A stretch of 44,683 nucleotides of DNA from CAYZNE01 sp964461035 (GTDB taxonomy: Archaea > Nanobdellota > Nanobdellia > Woesearchaeales > CAYZNE01). A program made the translations under genes and the position numbers. The stretch spans positions 1 to 44,683 of the forward strand of contig CAYWRI010000012.1 of the NCBI GenBank assembly GCA_964461035.1, given 5' to 3'. The notes below the pieces were generated by a model. The model saw nothing but the letters and a program-made list of their open reading frames with translations. It searched no databases and was not told the DNA's origin. Below are positions 25,253 to 33,927 of this stretch, one piece after another (within the stretch, counting starts at the first letter, position 1; every line of letters begins with the position of its first letter).

Positions 25253-26275
25253 CTATACGTCTTCAAGACCGCCCTCAACAACTTTAAATGCTGCTTCTCC
25301 ATCAGGAAGATTAGGTGAATCAACAAGCTTTGCAACTCGGCTTCCAGCTTTACCTTTTCTTAGATAAATTCTAAAAGTAGAATTGTGTGCAACAATATGT
25401 CCACCAATTGCCTCTGTTGGATCTCCAAAGAATTGGTCTGGCTTAGTCATAACTTGATTTGTTACATAAACGCAGCAATTATGAATACTTGCTACTTTAG
25501 CAAGAACGTGCATGTGTTTGTTTAATTTTTGTTGTCTGTTTGCAAGTGTTCCACGACCAACAAATTCTGCTCTAAAGTGAGCTGTTAAAGAATCAACAAT
25601 TACTAATTTAACATTATTACCTTCTTTAATTAGATCTTCTACTTTTTCAGCTAATAACATTTGATGGTCAGAATTAAATGCTCTTGCAACTTTAATCTGT
25701 GATAAAACCATTTTTGGATCAAGACCTGCACCTTCCGCCATTTGAATAATTCTTTTAGGTCTAAATGTATTTTCAGTATCAATGAAAACAACAATTGCGT
25801 CAGGGTTTTGTTTTATTGTATTTATTGCTAATGCGTGAGCTATTTGTGTTTTACTTGAACCATATTGGCCAAAACATTCTGTAATACAACCACTCTCAAA
25901 ACCACCATCCAGAAGTGCATCTACATTAGATGATCCTGATGGAATTCTAAAGATTAATTTTCTTCTTTCTAATATTTCTGAACCAGAAGCGAATCCCATA
26001 TTCATATTGCTTCTTGATGATTGTATTATTTTTCTAGCAGTTGTTTCTGTTACGCCAGATGCTGAAACTAATTCTCCGGGTGTTGCAACCGCAATAGCCA
26101 TTAGTGTATCAAATCCTGCAAGAGAGAGCTTTTCAGCTGTTGCAGCACCCACTCCAGGTAAATCTTGAACTCCTAATTCTTTTTCTTTTTTTTTATCCTC
26201 TTTTTTTGTTTCTTTAGGTTCTTTTATTATACTTTCCTCTATGGTTTTTGTATCTTGATTTTCTTCTTTTGTCAT
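25253..26275 (-). CDS. radA: DNA recombinase RadA
   Basis: 340-residue archaeal RecA/Rad51 orthologue, forming filaments on single-stranded DNA for strand exchange. A Lys/Glu-rich head (1-33) is followed by a helix-hairpin-helix domain (LPGVGAATAEKL at 39-50) and the ATPase core. Walker A reads GQYGSSKT at 136-143, with S141 where the GxxxxGK[TS] motif has Gly. Walker B is KLVIVD (223-228), and loops VGRGTLANRQQKL and NQVMTKPDQFFGDPTEAIGGHIVAHNSTFRIYLRKG are typical. GAGGTAATA before the ATG is the ribosome site. The P-loop substitution is unusual and may affect ATP turnover. Confidence 0.96.
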   Translation of the reverse strand: MTKEENQDTKTIEESIIKEPKETKKEDKKKEKELGVQDLPGVGAATAEKLSLAGFDTLMAIAVATPGELVSASGVTETTARKIIQSSRSNMNMGFASGSEILERRKLIFRIPSGSSNVDALLDGGFESGCITECFGQYGSSKTQIAHALAINTIKQNPDAIVVFIDTENTFRPKRIIQMAEGAGLDPKMVLSQIKVARAFNSDHQMLLAEKVEDLIKEGNNVKLVIVDSLTAHFRAEFVGRGTLANRQQKLNKHMHVLAKVASIHNCCVYVTNQVMTKPDQFFGDPTEAIGGHIVAHNSTFRIYLRKGKAGSRVAKLVDSPNLPDGEAAFKVVEGGLEDV

Positions 26276-26393
26276 ATTATTACCTCGCGACTATTATTAT
26301 TTTATAAAATGTAAAAATAAAAAGTGATAAATTACTCTACTAAATACTATTTAATTTTTAAATATCAATACTACAATTAATAGATTAATATTA

Positions 26394-26705
26394 CTAATAG
26401 ATTCCATCATCATTTGTTTTGCTTAATGCTAAGTACTCATAAGCTTTATTCAAAACAAGAATTGCTTTTGGTAAATCCATTTGTCTTAAACTACTTGTAG
26501 TTCGCCATTCATCTGTAGTTTTATCTTTGAAACTTCTTTCAAAAGATACTGTAAAGAATTCTGTTGGTTCTCCAAGATTGTTTTTACCTTGGTTTTTCCA
26601 TATTGTTGCAGCCACTGCGCCTGCTCTAAACTTTTTTTCTGGATGCTTTTTACCCATAATGTCATCCACACTTGGGGCTTTAACTCCCGGTATTCTTTCT
26701 TGCAT
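26394..26705 (-). CDS. Small conserved-looking orphan protein, possible nucleic-acid binder
   Basis: 103 residues with GGAGGAATAAAAA as a strong ribosome site. A start MQERIPGVKAPSVDDIMGKKHPEKKFRAG is followed by a compact strand-rich core (AVAATIWKNQGK, EFFTVSFERSFKDKTTDEWRTTSSLRQMDLPKAILVLNKAYEYL). The alternation of strands with Trp, Arg and Lys and the closing helix resembles small ssDNA- or RNA-binding folds. I recall similar proteins from DPANN archaea, but I cannot name a family. It is upstream of radA on the same strand, 118 nt away, which would suit a role with DNA. Confidence 0.6.
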   Translation of the reverse strand: MQERIPGVKAPSVDDIMGKKHPEKKFRAGAVAATIWKNQGKNNLGEPTEFFTVSFERSFKDKTTDEWRTTSSLRQMDLPKAILVLNKAYEYLALSKTNDDGIY

Positions 26706-26885
26706 TTTTTATTCCTCCGTTGCTTGTCGCATTTTATTTCACATAACTACACTCCTTCTCTGTTACTTTAACAGATGTGGTAATTGTATTGTTATGGGAG
26801 ATTGGTTTTACCCAATAAGAACTAGTAAGTTGAACTTATTTATATACTTTTTTCGTATTTGACCAGTGCTTATTTTTGAGAAGTA

Positions 26886-27794
26886 TTATTTCTTCTGATA
26901 TTTTTCGAATGCATTGTATTTTTCGATTGACTCTTGTTTATCTTTATCGTAACAATATCCATATTCTCTTTTTTCTTCTGTATCGCCTGTGTTTAAATCT
27001 ATTGTTGTTATGTCTTCAATCATAAATCCATCTGAATTTATTGTGGTATAACTTATTGCGATTTGGTTATTTCCCAATATTTTTATTTCATTTCCTGATG
27101 TTGTAAATGCTGTTTTCCCATTTGATTTGTATATGCTGTAAAAGTTATAAGGATCTCCTCCAAAATACTTTTCAGTGAAAAAGTATTGGTCATTTGCAGA
27201 ATTAGATAATATTGGTTTCAGATCATCACCTATTTCAGTGTAGATTTCGTCACTAATTTCTTTAGTCTCAAGATTAAGTATTTTTTGTTCTTGAATTCCT
27301 CCCAAATGTCCCAGTATTGATTCTTCTAATATGAAATATTCTTGTCCTTCAACATGAATTATTTCTTCAATCTTTCCATTTGGAAGTTTAAGAACATGCA
27401 AACTATCTCCATCAAAATTTAGTAAATATTGGGCTTTTGTATCAATTCCATATTTTCCTTTTTTTAAACCGAGTAAGGGATACGTTTGAGAATCAATTGT
27501 GTCAACTTTAGTTATGCCTAATTTGGAGAATTGAATTAATCCATCAAGCGACTTAGTGTTCATTGTTTGTTCAGCGACAAACTGTGGTTTGCTGAATTCT
27601 ACTGCAGCATCTTGTGCTATCGCATAAGCTGTTGGCACGAATATTGTTGTTAGTGTGGTTATTGTTTCTATAGGATGGTTTATAATAGAATTACCCATTT
27701 CGAATATTTTATCTTTGATGATTTCTGCGGTTATTCGTATTTCTTTTTTCCCTAAGTAGTTTTGTATTGTATTTTTGAATTTTTTTAATACCAT
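26886..27794 (-). CDS. Membrane-anchored beta-rich orphan protein
   Basis: 302 residues, with an AAAGAGGTTT ribosome site. A basic amphipathic head (1-40) is followed by a moderately hydrophobic segment (TITTLTTIFVPTAYAIA, about 45-61) ending in A-x-A, which could be a signal peptide with a long N-region. The remainder is strand-rich: repeated YLLNFDGDSLHVLKL / GKIEEIIHVEGQEYFIL / NEIKILGNNQIAISY units, compatible with a small beta-propeller. Cys at about 280 (YGYCYD). Family not recognised; probably secreted or anchored outside. Confidence 0.6.
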   Translation of the reverse strand: MVLKKFKNTIQNYLGKKEIRITAEIIKDKIFEMGNSIINHPIETITTLTTIFVPTAYAIAQDAAVEFSKPQFVAEQTMNTKSLDGLIQFSKLGITKVDTIDSQTYPLLGLKKGKYGIDTKAQYLLNFDGDSLHVLKLPNGKIEEIIHVEGQEYFILEESILGHLGGIQEQKILNLETKEISDEIYTEIGDDLKPILSNSANDQYFFTEKYFGGDPYNFYSIYKSNGKTAFTTSGNEIKILGNNQIAISYTTINSDGFMIEDITTIDLNTGDTEEKREYGYCYDKDKQESIEKYNAFEKYQKK

Positions 27795-27926
27795 TTTTTT
27801 AAACCTCTTTCAGCATTTTAGCTATCATCAAATTGATTGATTCGAATTGCTATTGTTTAGTAACAACCATCACCTATTTATATTATTTGTATATTAATAC
27901 TATTAATAATATTATTTTTCAAAAAC

Positions 27927-27934
27927 TTTATAAA
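27927..27934 (+). promoter_or_regulatory. TATA box of the PhoU-type regulator
   Basis: TTTATAAA centred 26.5 nt before the ATG at 27957, selecting this ATG over the in-frame TTG at 27942. Confidence 0.55.
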
Positions 27935-27956
27935 ATGAGATTTGTTTTCATCAATT

Positions 27957-28877
27957 ATGAATAGAAAGATAATTAAACAAGGATTAAAGGCCTATACAAT
28001 AACTTTACCAATTTCTTGGATTAGGCAAAACAATCTAGAAATTGGTTCTGAAGTAGTTCTTAATGAAACTAATAATAAAATAATAATATCTAATGAGCAA
28101 ACCATATTTATAGAAAAAAAAATTGATTTTAATATTCAGAATGAATATCTTCTTCAAACAAAAAAACCCTATAGATTAATACAAAGAATTTATTCTTCAC
28201 TTTTCAAAGCAGGATATACTGAAATTAAATTTCATTTTTCAAAACCTGAAATAGCTAAATATTTGAAGAAAAGAACAGATTTATTTATTGGCTGTGAAAT
28301 TATTGATGAAGATAAGAATTATATTATTATTAAATCTATTGTTAATCCAAATAAAGAAGAATTTAAGAATCTTTACAACAGGGCTTTTTTGATTATATTA
28401 ACAATTTCTAAACAGCTAATTTCAAATCTCAAATCAAATGATTTTGATATTTTAGATCTTAATGAATTTGAAAGGACTAACGGAAAAATTACAGATTATC
28501 TTAAACGTTTATTAAAATTAACAACAATTGTGGATTCAGATAATCTATCCTATTATTATTCTTTAATTGCTGAAAATGAAAGATTGTGTGATGAATATAA
28601 ATATTTAATAATCAATCTTGCAAAAGAAAAAAAAGTTTCAAAAGAATTAATATCTATTTTGGAAAAACTAGATGAAGGATTAAACTTAATGTATAAACTA
28701 ATCAATAAATACGATATTAATTTAGTTAAGTCGATTTCAGTATTGAGAGAGAATTTAATAAATCACATTGATTCAAAATTAGATTCTTCTAAATATAAAT
28801 TACCTTTGTTTTTTACAAGAAATATCATGATTAAAATTTATGAATTATGTGAAGCAATTCTAGAAATGAATATTTAA
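27957..28877 (+). CDS. SpoVT/AbrB - PhoU-type regulator
   Basis: 306 residues. Residues 1-45 form a swapped-hairpin AbrB/SpoVT DNA-binding domain: MNRKIIKQGLKAYTITLPISWIRQNNLEIGSEVVLNE, the classical start of archaeal PhoU-like regulators. The remaining 250 residues are helical with the PhoU-type layout (KPYRLIQRIYSSLFKAGYTEI...; YYYSLIAENERLCDEYKYLI). Such proteins regulate phosphate uptake or associate with phosphate transporters; no pst genes are here. Its stop codon overlaps the stop of the convergent PRTase-domain gene by 3 nt (28874-28877 region). Confidence 0.82.
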   Translation: MNRKIIKQGLKAYTITLPISWIRQNNLEIGSEVVLNETNNKIIISNEQTIFIEKKIDFNIQNEYLLQTKKPYRLIQRIYSSLFKAGYTEIKFHFSKPEIAKYLKKRTDLFIGCEIIDEDKNYIIIKSIVNPNKEEFKNLYNRAFLIILTISKQLISNLKSNDFDILDLNEFERTNGKITDYLKRLLKLTTIVDSDNLSYYYSLIAENERLCDEYKYLIINLAKEKKVSKELISILEKLDEGLNLMYKLINKYDINLVKSISVLRENLINHIDSKLDSSKYKLPLFFTRNIMIKIYELCEAILEMNI

Positions 28878-30991
28878 GCCGCAGTCTGAATAGTATTTTT
28901 CTTTTTTGTATCAAGAATTATTTCATTTTTTTTATTCATAATGTAATCGAATATTTGTTCAGCACCATATTTTTCCAAATAAATATCAACACCTCTTTTT
29001 AATCTATTTTGATATTGATTTGTTACTAATTCACTAAGTTTAGTATTAAATTCTTCTTCATTTTTCGTTTCAGAATAAGTTTCTATTATTCTTTCAACAG
29101 ACTGATAAATTTCATTGATATCTGACCTATAAAATTCTGAAAATGTTATTAAGTGTTCAGTTATCTCATTTATGTCATATAGGTGGTTAGAATTTTCTTT
29201 TAGAATTGTTGATATTTTCGATTTTAAATCTTCTTGAGTTTCATAAGAATCCATTAAAGCATTATGTAGTTTGAATTTTATTTTGTTTTCAATTTCTTCA
29301 GGTAATGTTCCTACTGAATTGATTAGATTGTAATTTGATACCAAATATTGCCTGGTGATTTTACTATTCTTTATTATATTTTTCTTTGATATTTTTTTTA
29401 ATTCTATTTGTGTTGAATCGATGCGGTGAATCCCTTTATTAATATCAAATTCTTCAAATAATTTATTTGGAGGAATTGTTGAATCTCCATTATTTACTCT
29501 ATCAATTCCATATTCAATCCCTATTTCCAATTGTTTACCATGAAAATCCAATATGTCTCTCCAATCAAGTAATCTTTCACCAGATGCAGTTTTAGGAATC
29601 ATTTTATAATCTTTATTTTTTTTATCTCCAGGACCTTCCACAAAAACTTGAAATTGTTTTTCATTGAAATCATATCCTAATTTTTTTAGAATTTTAATTG
29701 CGTAATTCTTGGTTTTACCAGATGTTATCCAGTCGTCAGCAATTATTAGTTTTTCATTTCCTGCGTGGTAAGCAAATTTTTCCTTGAATGCATTCATAAT
29801 TATTTCATCTGCTATTTCAGGGGATTTTGAAGAATCAAAACCCGAATTTATTTTTGTAAGTGCATCGACAAGTTTATTTTGGTTAGTAAGTTTAAAATAA
29901 TTTATTTTTGGTAAATCTTTTTTATCTTTGAATTTTGAAAATAAATATTCGGCTACTTGACCGAATGGTCTTGCACCTCTATCTGCAAAAATTATTTCAT
30001 CTGCATCATTTTTTATACAATCTTTTAAGAATTCAACTGTGAAATCAGTTAACATTTCTGCACGGTATTCGAGAGTTTTTTTTATTTTTTCTTTTTTAAC
30101 TCTCTCAGATTCATTTACATTTATTTTTTCTCGTAGAATAAATGTTTCAGGAGCTGTTTCTTGAATATTCACACGAAGATCTTCAAATTTATTTAATAAA
30201 CCTAAACCAATAACATCTGATTGCATTTGTTCAAAAGTATTATACTTTGCAAATAATTCTGGATGTTCCATTATTACAAATGGGTCCATATAAAATCTAA
30301 ATTCATTGTTATTTTGGGGGTTCATATTTTTTGGAATTATTTGGGTGTAATGATCTATAGTATCTTCAATTTTAGGTTTTTCTTCAAGATTTGGAAAATT
30401 TGCAGTAGGTAGTATTCCCCATCTTTGCATATATTGCAAGTTAAATATTTCTTTTATATTCTTAGGAATCGAATCAAAGTTTTGGACTTGTTGATTTTCA
30501 TTTGTGTTGCTGTTAAACATGTTCATAGCTTCATCTTTATAATCTTGAATTATATCTTCATAGTAGTTTACAAAGACTTTTTTGTAATTTTCTTGAAAAT
30601 TTTCAGGAACTAGTTCATATTCACTTAAAGTTAAGTTTGATTTTGTTAGTTTGTTGAAATTAGTAATTAATCCTTCTCTGTAGCTTCCTATGAACGTCAG
30701 ATCTGAGTAATACTCTAGAATTTTATCTAATTGTTCATTTGCATAATTTGTGTATTTATCGATCTTTTTTTGTTGCATCAAATTTACTGCGACTTCAGCT
30801 TGTTTTTGATTGAAACGTTGGTATTGTGAGACTTGAATGTGAAAATTAATTAATTCTTTTGCTCTAGCATTTATTACGGGAGGAGAAAACATCATGTTTG
30901 CACCTACTAAAAGACTCACTGCTTTTCTAAATGTGTATTTGATTATAGAACTCAGACTTTCTTTGGATTTTTGACCATGCGATTCAGACAT
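28874..30991 (-). CDS. Large protein with embedded phosphoribosyltransferase-like domain
   Basis: 705 residues from the ATG at 30991, chosen because a TTTATAAA box (31016-31023) is centred 28.5 nt upstream; a longer frame to 31042 would contain the TATA box. A hydrophobic stretch (about 23-38, AVSLLVGANMMFSPPV) may be a signal or membrane anchor. Residues about 70-290 are helical. A type I phosphoribosyltransferase-like core lies at about 320-480: DEIIFADRGARPFGQVAEYL, and LIIADDWITSGKTKNYAIKIL near 408-430 corresponds to the PRPP loop (family VDDxxxTGxT). The last 170 residues are helical again. No known PRTase has this size or architecture; substrate and location are unclear. Confidence 0.65.
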   Translation of the reverse strand: MSESHGQKSKESLSSIIKYTFRKAVSLLVGANMMFSPPVINARAKELINFHIQVSQYQRFNQKQAEVAVNLMQQKKIDKYTNYANEQLDKILEYYSDLTFIGSYREGLITNFNKLTKSNLTLSEYELVPENFQENYKKVFVNYYEDIIQDYKDEAMNMFNSNTNENQQVQNFDSIPKNIKEIFNLQYMQRWGILPTANFPNLEEKPKIEDTIDHYTQIIPKNMNPQNNNEFRFYMDPFVIMEHPELFAKYNTFEQMQSDVIGLGLLNKFEDLRVNIQETAPETFILREKINVNESERVKKEKIKKTLEYRAEMLTDFTVEFLKDCIKNDADEIIFADRGARPFGQVAEYLFSKFKDKKDLPKINYFKLTNQNKLVDALTKINSGFDSSKSPEIADEIIMNAFKEKFAYHAGNEKLIIADDWITSGKTKNYAIKILKKLGYDFNEKQFQVFVEGPGDKKNKDYKMIPKTASGERLLDWRDILDFHGKQLEIGIEYGIDRVNNGDSTIPPNKLFEEFDINKGIHRIDSTQIELKKISKKNIIKNSKITRQYLVSNYNLINSVGTLPEEIENKIKFKLHNALMDSYETQEDLKSKISTILKENSNHLYDINEITEHLITFSEFYRSDINEIYQSVERIIETYSETKNEEEFNTKLSELVTNQYQNRLKRGVDIYLEKYGAEQIFDYIMNKKNEIILDTKKKNTIQTAA

Positions 30992-31407
30992 AAGGTATAT
31001 AGATATTATATAATATTTATAAAGTTTTCTATTTTTAACCACTAAATAGTGATTACTTGTTGAAATATTGAATTCTGGACTCTCCGCGTCTTATATGCTA
31101 TTTTACACAATTTAAATACATATTAAATTTTAGAAATTGTGGAATCTGATAAACTTGTTATGTTCTTCTAATTAATTTTTTTATCCATATTTAATTTTTA
31201 AGTATGGCTGTGAAACCGCGAGAATTAATCTAACACTATTCATTATTGCGACAGAATTATTTTAATAATAATTGCATAGCTTATCCAAAGAACTAAACCC
31301 TAACAATAAATTATATATCTTCATAAGGATAAATCTTTAGTAGATTTCGTTTTCCAACTTTAAATTGTTTGAGGTAATTTATTTAGTATACTATTTAGAA
31401 AAAAAAA
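30992..31407. other. Intergenic region with promoter and no gene
   Basis: 416 bases without a supportable gene. The right part is A/T-rich. The TATA box of the PRTase-domain gene is at 31016-31023. TCTCCGCG (31081-31088) and CGCGAGA (31217-31223) could pair around a one-base bulge, the only G+C-rich islets here; this is too weak for an RNA gene call. Confidence 0.4.
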
Positions 31408-31965
31408 TTAATTAAATCCCATAGCTGTTTCACTGGATTCAATAGTGGAATCCATATTTGTTTCTTGGTAATTTGCATAGTCACTGGCTGCAAAAGCAGT
31501 TATAACAACTCGCTTTGGTTTATTATATTCTCCTGATGCAACTTCTTTTCCATCTACAAATAATTTTTGACCAATTCCATCCTTAAAAGAGTAAGCTACT
31601 TCATGAATCTTATTATCAAGTAAATTTAGTTCCTGTGTTTTCATTATAGGACTTCCTGCACTCAATGTTTTATCTTGAAAATTATATATTATTCTTATAC
31701 CTTCAAGTCTTTCAGATGTAAAAATGATGATATGTGATGGAAGCGATTCAATATTTAATCCTAATAGTTCTGGATTGAAGTTTCCTCTAAAGGTAATAGT
31801 TCCTTCTTCGTTATTTCCAAAATCAACACTATCATGTCCTTGAAGAAGAAGCGGTTCTGGTTCTGCATTTGCTACTGCGTTATTTGTTATCGAATTACTT
31901 GTTGCAAGAAAAATAATAAATCCTACAATAATTATTGGTAGTATATAATAGTATATTTGTTTCAT
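31408..31965 (-). CDS. Membrane-anchored small protein, LamG-like
   Basis: 185 residues. An N-terminal anchor (about 7-22, ILPIIIVGFIIFLATS) is followed by a beta-rich domain. FKDGIGQKLFVDGKEVASG has the look of the LamG/concanavalin A-like strand pair (VSYDGxxLxLYVDGxxVA), though the domain is short for that family. Predicted outside the cell. It shares its upstream region with the RNA candidate at 32021; the A/T box at about 31991-31998 lies 29.5 nt from this start. Family assignment is tentative. Confidence 0.6.
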   Translation of the reverse strand: MKQIYYYILPIIIVGFIIFLATSNSITNNAVANAEPEPLLLQGHDSVDFGNNEEGTITFRGNFNPELLGLNIESLPSHIIIFTSERLEGIRIIYNFQDKTLSAGSPIMKTQELNLLDNKIHEVAYSFKDGIGQKLFVDGKEVASGEYNKPKRVVITAFAASDYANYQETNMDSTIESSETAMGFN

Positions 31966-31990
31966 TGTATTTTATTCAATACCAACTTTA

Positions 31991-31998
31991 TTTATATA
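31991..31998. promoter_or_regulatory. TATA box, probably serving the RNA candidate
   Basis: TTTATATA centred at 31994.5. With the 26.5-nt rule, plus-strand transcription would start at 32021, directly before the nested hairpins. On the minus strand it lies 29.5 nt from the start of the LamG-like gene, so it may be used in both directions. Confidence 0.45.
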
Positions 31999-32020
31999 TT
32001 TTTTTGATTTTAATGATATT

Positions 32021-32145
32021 GTGAAACCCTCTGTATTTTTGTGTGCGTCTGTGCCACCAATGTCAACATTTTCGACTTGAAAAGGAGATAATGGTGGCAG
32101 GCCAGACTGAACAGACGATGTTTCTGTACGAAGTGCAGAGTTATC
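32021..32145 (+). ncRNA. Candidate structured RNA with nested hairpins
   Basis: A G+C-rich islet in an A+T-rich genome, starting where the TATA box predicts transcription. Four perfect stems are nested: CTCTG (32029-32033) with CAGAG (32136-32140), CGTCTG (32046-32051) with CAGACG (32112-32117), TGCCACCA (32052-32059) with TGGTGGCA (32092-32099), and TTTTC (32069-32073) with GAAAA (32079-32083). The second and third stems stack without a gap on the 5' side. No match to SRP RNA, RNase P RNA, tRNA, 5S rRNA or a riboswitch that I know. A 19-codon frame from the GTG at 32021 and a 60-codon frame from 32043 exist, but their codon use is unlike the neighbours. Confidence 0.45.
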
Positions 32146-32295
32146 GTATGAGTAGTAGTATACAAAAATATGAAAAAAAGAAAGGGTTTTACAATGGCCT
32201 GATTTTAAGATTAATGTTAATTTAACCTTGCATAAATAAAAAAAGAAGAATATTTATAAACATTTTAGTAATTCTGAAGTAGTAAAGGAATTTAA

Positions 32296-33039
32296 ATGGT
32301 AAATTTAGTAGACTGTGATGGAATTGACCTTGGAACTAAGCATCTAGAACTAACTTCAATGGCTCAAGAAGAACTAACTCCTGCAATTAGAAAAGAAAAA
32401 CTTGAATTAGATTTATTTCCTCATTATCCTGTTTTTTTACTTAACTCAAAAAAATTAGCAGAAACAGGTAAATTGTTTTTAACAAACGAATATAGAATGT
32501 TTGAGATGTATTTATTTATATTTTCTTGTCTCGGTTTACGGGCGCCTAATAATCCCTATGCTTCTGCAATTGAAAACATTTTACCTGATAAAGCAATTCT
32601 ATTATTAAATGATGAAAATAAGTTTTGTACAACTTATTCTGAAGATATAGGTGCATTAACATTAGCAGGTATTCGTTATGGTGGGTTAGATCATGAACAA
32701 GCAGGGCATAATAAACCTGGTAAGAATGATCGAGGATATCTGAATATGGTTCCTGTTTCTAAAGATAGATTTCCATTAGAAAAATATAAAATAGCAAGTT
32801 CAGAAGAATTTCATAAATTATCTGATATTCATGGGGGTGAAGGTTCTCTTTGGTCGGGTAAATATCTTGTATCCCATCTTATTTTAGGTTTAATGAAACA
32901 ATATTTATATCATGATAGTGCTGATATGATAAGTGTTGGTAATTTTATTATGAACACTTCAAGCTTTCGTATGCCTCATACGCATTATAAATCTAAGAAA
33001 CAATTAAATTCTCAGCAATTAGAAATTAATGGTGTTTAA
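32296..33039 (+). CDS. Tandem orphan paralogue 1
   Basis: 247 residues, soluble, no family recognised. A TTTATAAA box (32253-32260) lies 39.5 nt upstream, leaving a short leader with AAAGGA as ribosome site. Segments shared with the next gene are ELDLFPHYPV, LPDKAILLLNDENKFCTTYSEDIGAL, AGIRYGGLD, SGKYLVSHLILGL, LYHDSADMISVG and NTSSFRMPHTHYK. Conserved His, Asp and Cys in these blocks could form a metal site. It differs from its partner by an insertion around residues 55-75 and another near 170. The two genes overlap or nearly touch and form an operon. Confidence 0.7.
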   Translation: MVNLVDCDGIDLGTKHLELTSMAQEELTPAIRKEKLELDLFPHYPVFLLNSKKLAETGKLFLTNEYRMFEMYLFIFSCLGLRAPNNPYASAIENILPDKAILLLNDENKFCTTYSEDIGALTLAGIRYGGLDHEQAGHNKPGKNDRGYLNMVPVSKDRFPLEKYKIASSEEFHKLSDIHGGEGSLWSGKYLVSHLILGLMKQYLYHDSADMISVGNFIMNTSSFRMPHTHYKSKKQLNSQQLEINGV

Positions 33040-33040
33040 A

Positions 33041-33715
33041 ATGAAACTTTTTTCAAAAAAATATCGGTTAGAATTGCCAAGATATCCTAGATATCCTAGA
33101 GAAGTATCAACGTATAAGCAAGAGAAAGAAAATTTGGACACGCTTTTAATAGCATTGAAATTTATGATTAATGAAGTTCATTCGGTTGAATTAGATTTAT
33201 TTCCTAATTATCCTGTTATCTCACTTGATCCGGTTATATTAGGACTTCTAGGTTCTGCTTTAAGACCTTTAGGAGTTATGGCAGAATCTAAAATTAAAGA
33301 GCTTTTACCTGATAAAGCAATTTTATTGTTAAGTAACGAGGATAAAGTTTGCACAACATATTCTAAAGATCTTGATGCATTAGCGCGTGCAGGCATTTGC
33401 TATGGTGGACTAGATTGTTATACTTATACAGATTCTGTCGATCCAGGATATATGAACGTGGTTCCAATTTATTCAGAGAAGTTTCCAGTAGAAGATTATG
33501 AATTAGCAAGCGCTATTAAATTGCATGGCTTTCCTTCTTTAGGCGTTTGTACTCGGTCTGGCAAATATCTTGTAGCACATTTTATAATGGGATTATTAAT
33601 GCGAGATTTGTATCACGATGATGCTGATATGGTAAGTATTGGACAACCAAACAAAAATACTTCAGAGTGTTATATTCCTCATACGCATTATAAAAAAAAG
33701 GATATGTGTCCATAA
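33041..33715 (+). CDS. Tandem orphan paralogue 2
   Basis: 224 residues; ATG one base after the stop of paralogue 1 (an alternative ATG at 33029 overlaps it). The N-terminus has PRYPRYPREV, where CCTAGATATCCTAGATA is a short DNA repeat. The conserved blocks are ELDLFPNYPV, LLPDKAILLLSNEDKVCTTYSKDLDALARAGICYGGLD, SGKYLVAHFIMGLL, LYHDDADMVSIG and PHTHYKKK, all in the same order as in paralogue 1. Overall identity is moderate, so the duplication is old while the order stayed fixed. Function unknown; a heterodimer is a plausible reading of the co-linear pair. Confidence 0.7.
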   Translation: MKLFSKKYRLELPRYPRYPREVSTYKQEKENLDTLLIALKFMINEVHSVELDLFPNYPVISLDPVILGLLGSALRPLGVMAESKIKELLPDKAILLLSNEDKVCTTYSKDLDALARAGICYGGLDCYTYTDSVDPGYMNVVPIYSEKFPVEDYELASAIKLHGFPSLGVCTRSGKYLVAHFIMGLLMRDLYHDDADMVSIGQPNKNTSECYIPHTHYKKKDMCP

Positions 33716-33754
33716 TGATAAAAAATACTGCCTTGGAGTAAATTAAGTTAAATA

Positions 33755-33855
33755 CATTTTGGGTGTAAGCACAAAATTATCGTATTTCACGATTAGAATT
33801 TGGCCATGAAGTGGTCAACAACTCTTCGCAGTATAGAAACATATTCCATTTTGGA
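33755..33855 (+). other. Chain of small hairpins, weak RNA candidate
   Basis: After the paralogue pair there are consecutive hairpins: ATCGT-attc-ACGAT type at 33779-33793 (perfect 5 bp), TTGGCCA/TGGTCAA at 33800-33818 (7 bp with one G-U), and TCCA/TGGA near 33845. The segment is less A/T-rich than its surroundings. It could be a small RNA or the structured 3' end of the paralogue mRNA. No TATA box at a clear distance. Confidence 0.2.
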
Positions 33856-33927
33856 CATACCCCTAAAGATATAAATCCTATATTTAATTCTAAATTTATC
33901 ATATTCTTTTAAAAGAAAAATAAATAA

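Noticed and set aside
26527..26862. Plus-strand frames opposite the 103-residue orphan gene
   Set aside because: The minus-strand gene has a strong GGAGGA ribosome site and normal protein composition; the plus frames do not.
31081..31223. Structured RNA based on TCTCCGCG / CGCGAGA pairing
   Set aside because: Only one short bulged stem around a 130-nt A/T-rich loop; no promoter at a fitting distance.
32043..32225. 60-codon frame over the RNA candidate
   Set aside because: Codon use is unlike neighbouring genes, no start signal, and the sequence is better explained by nested stems.
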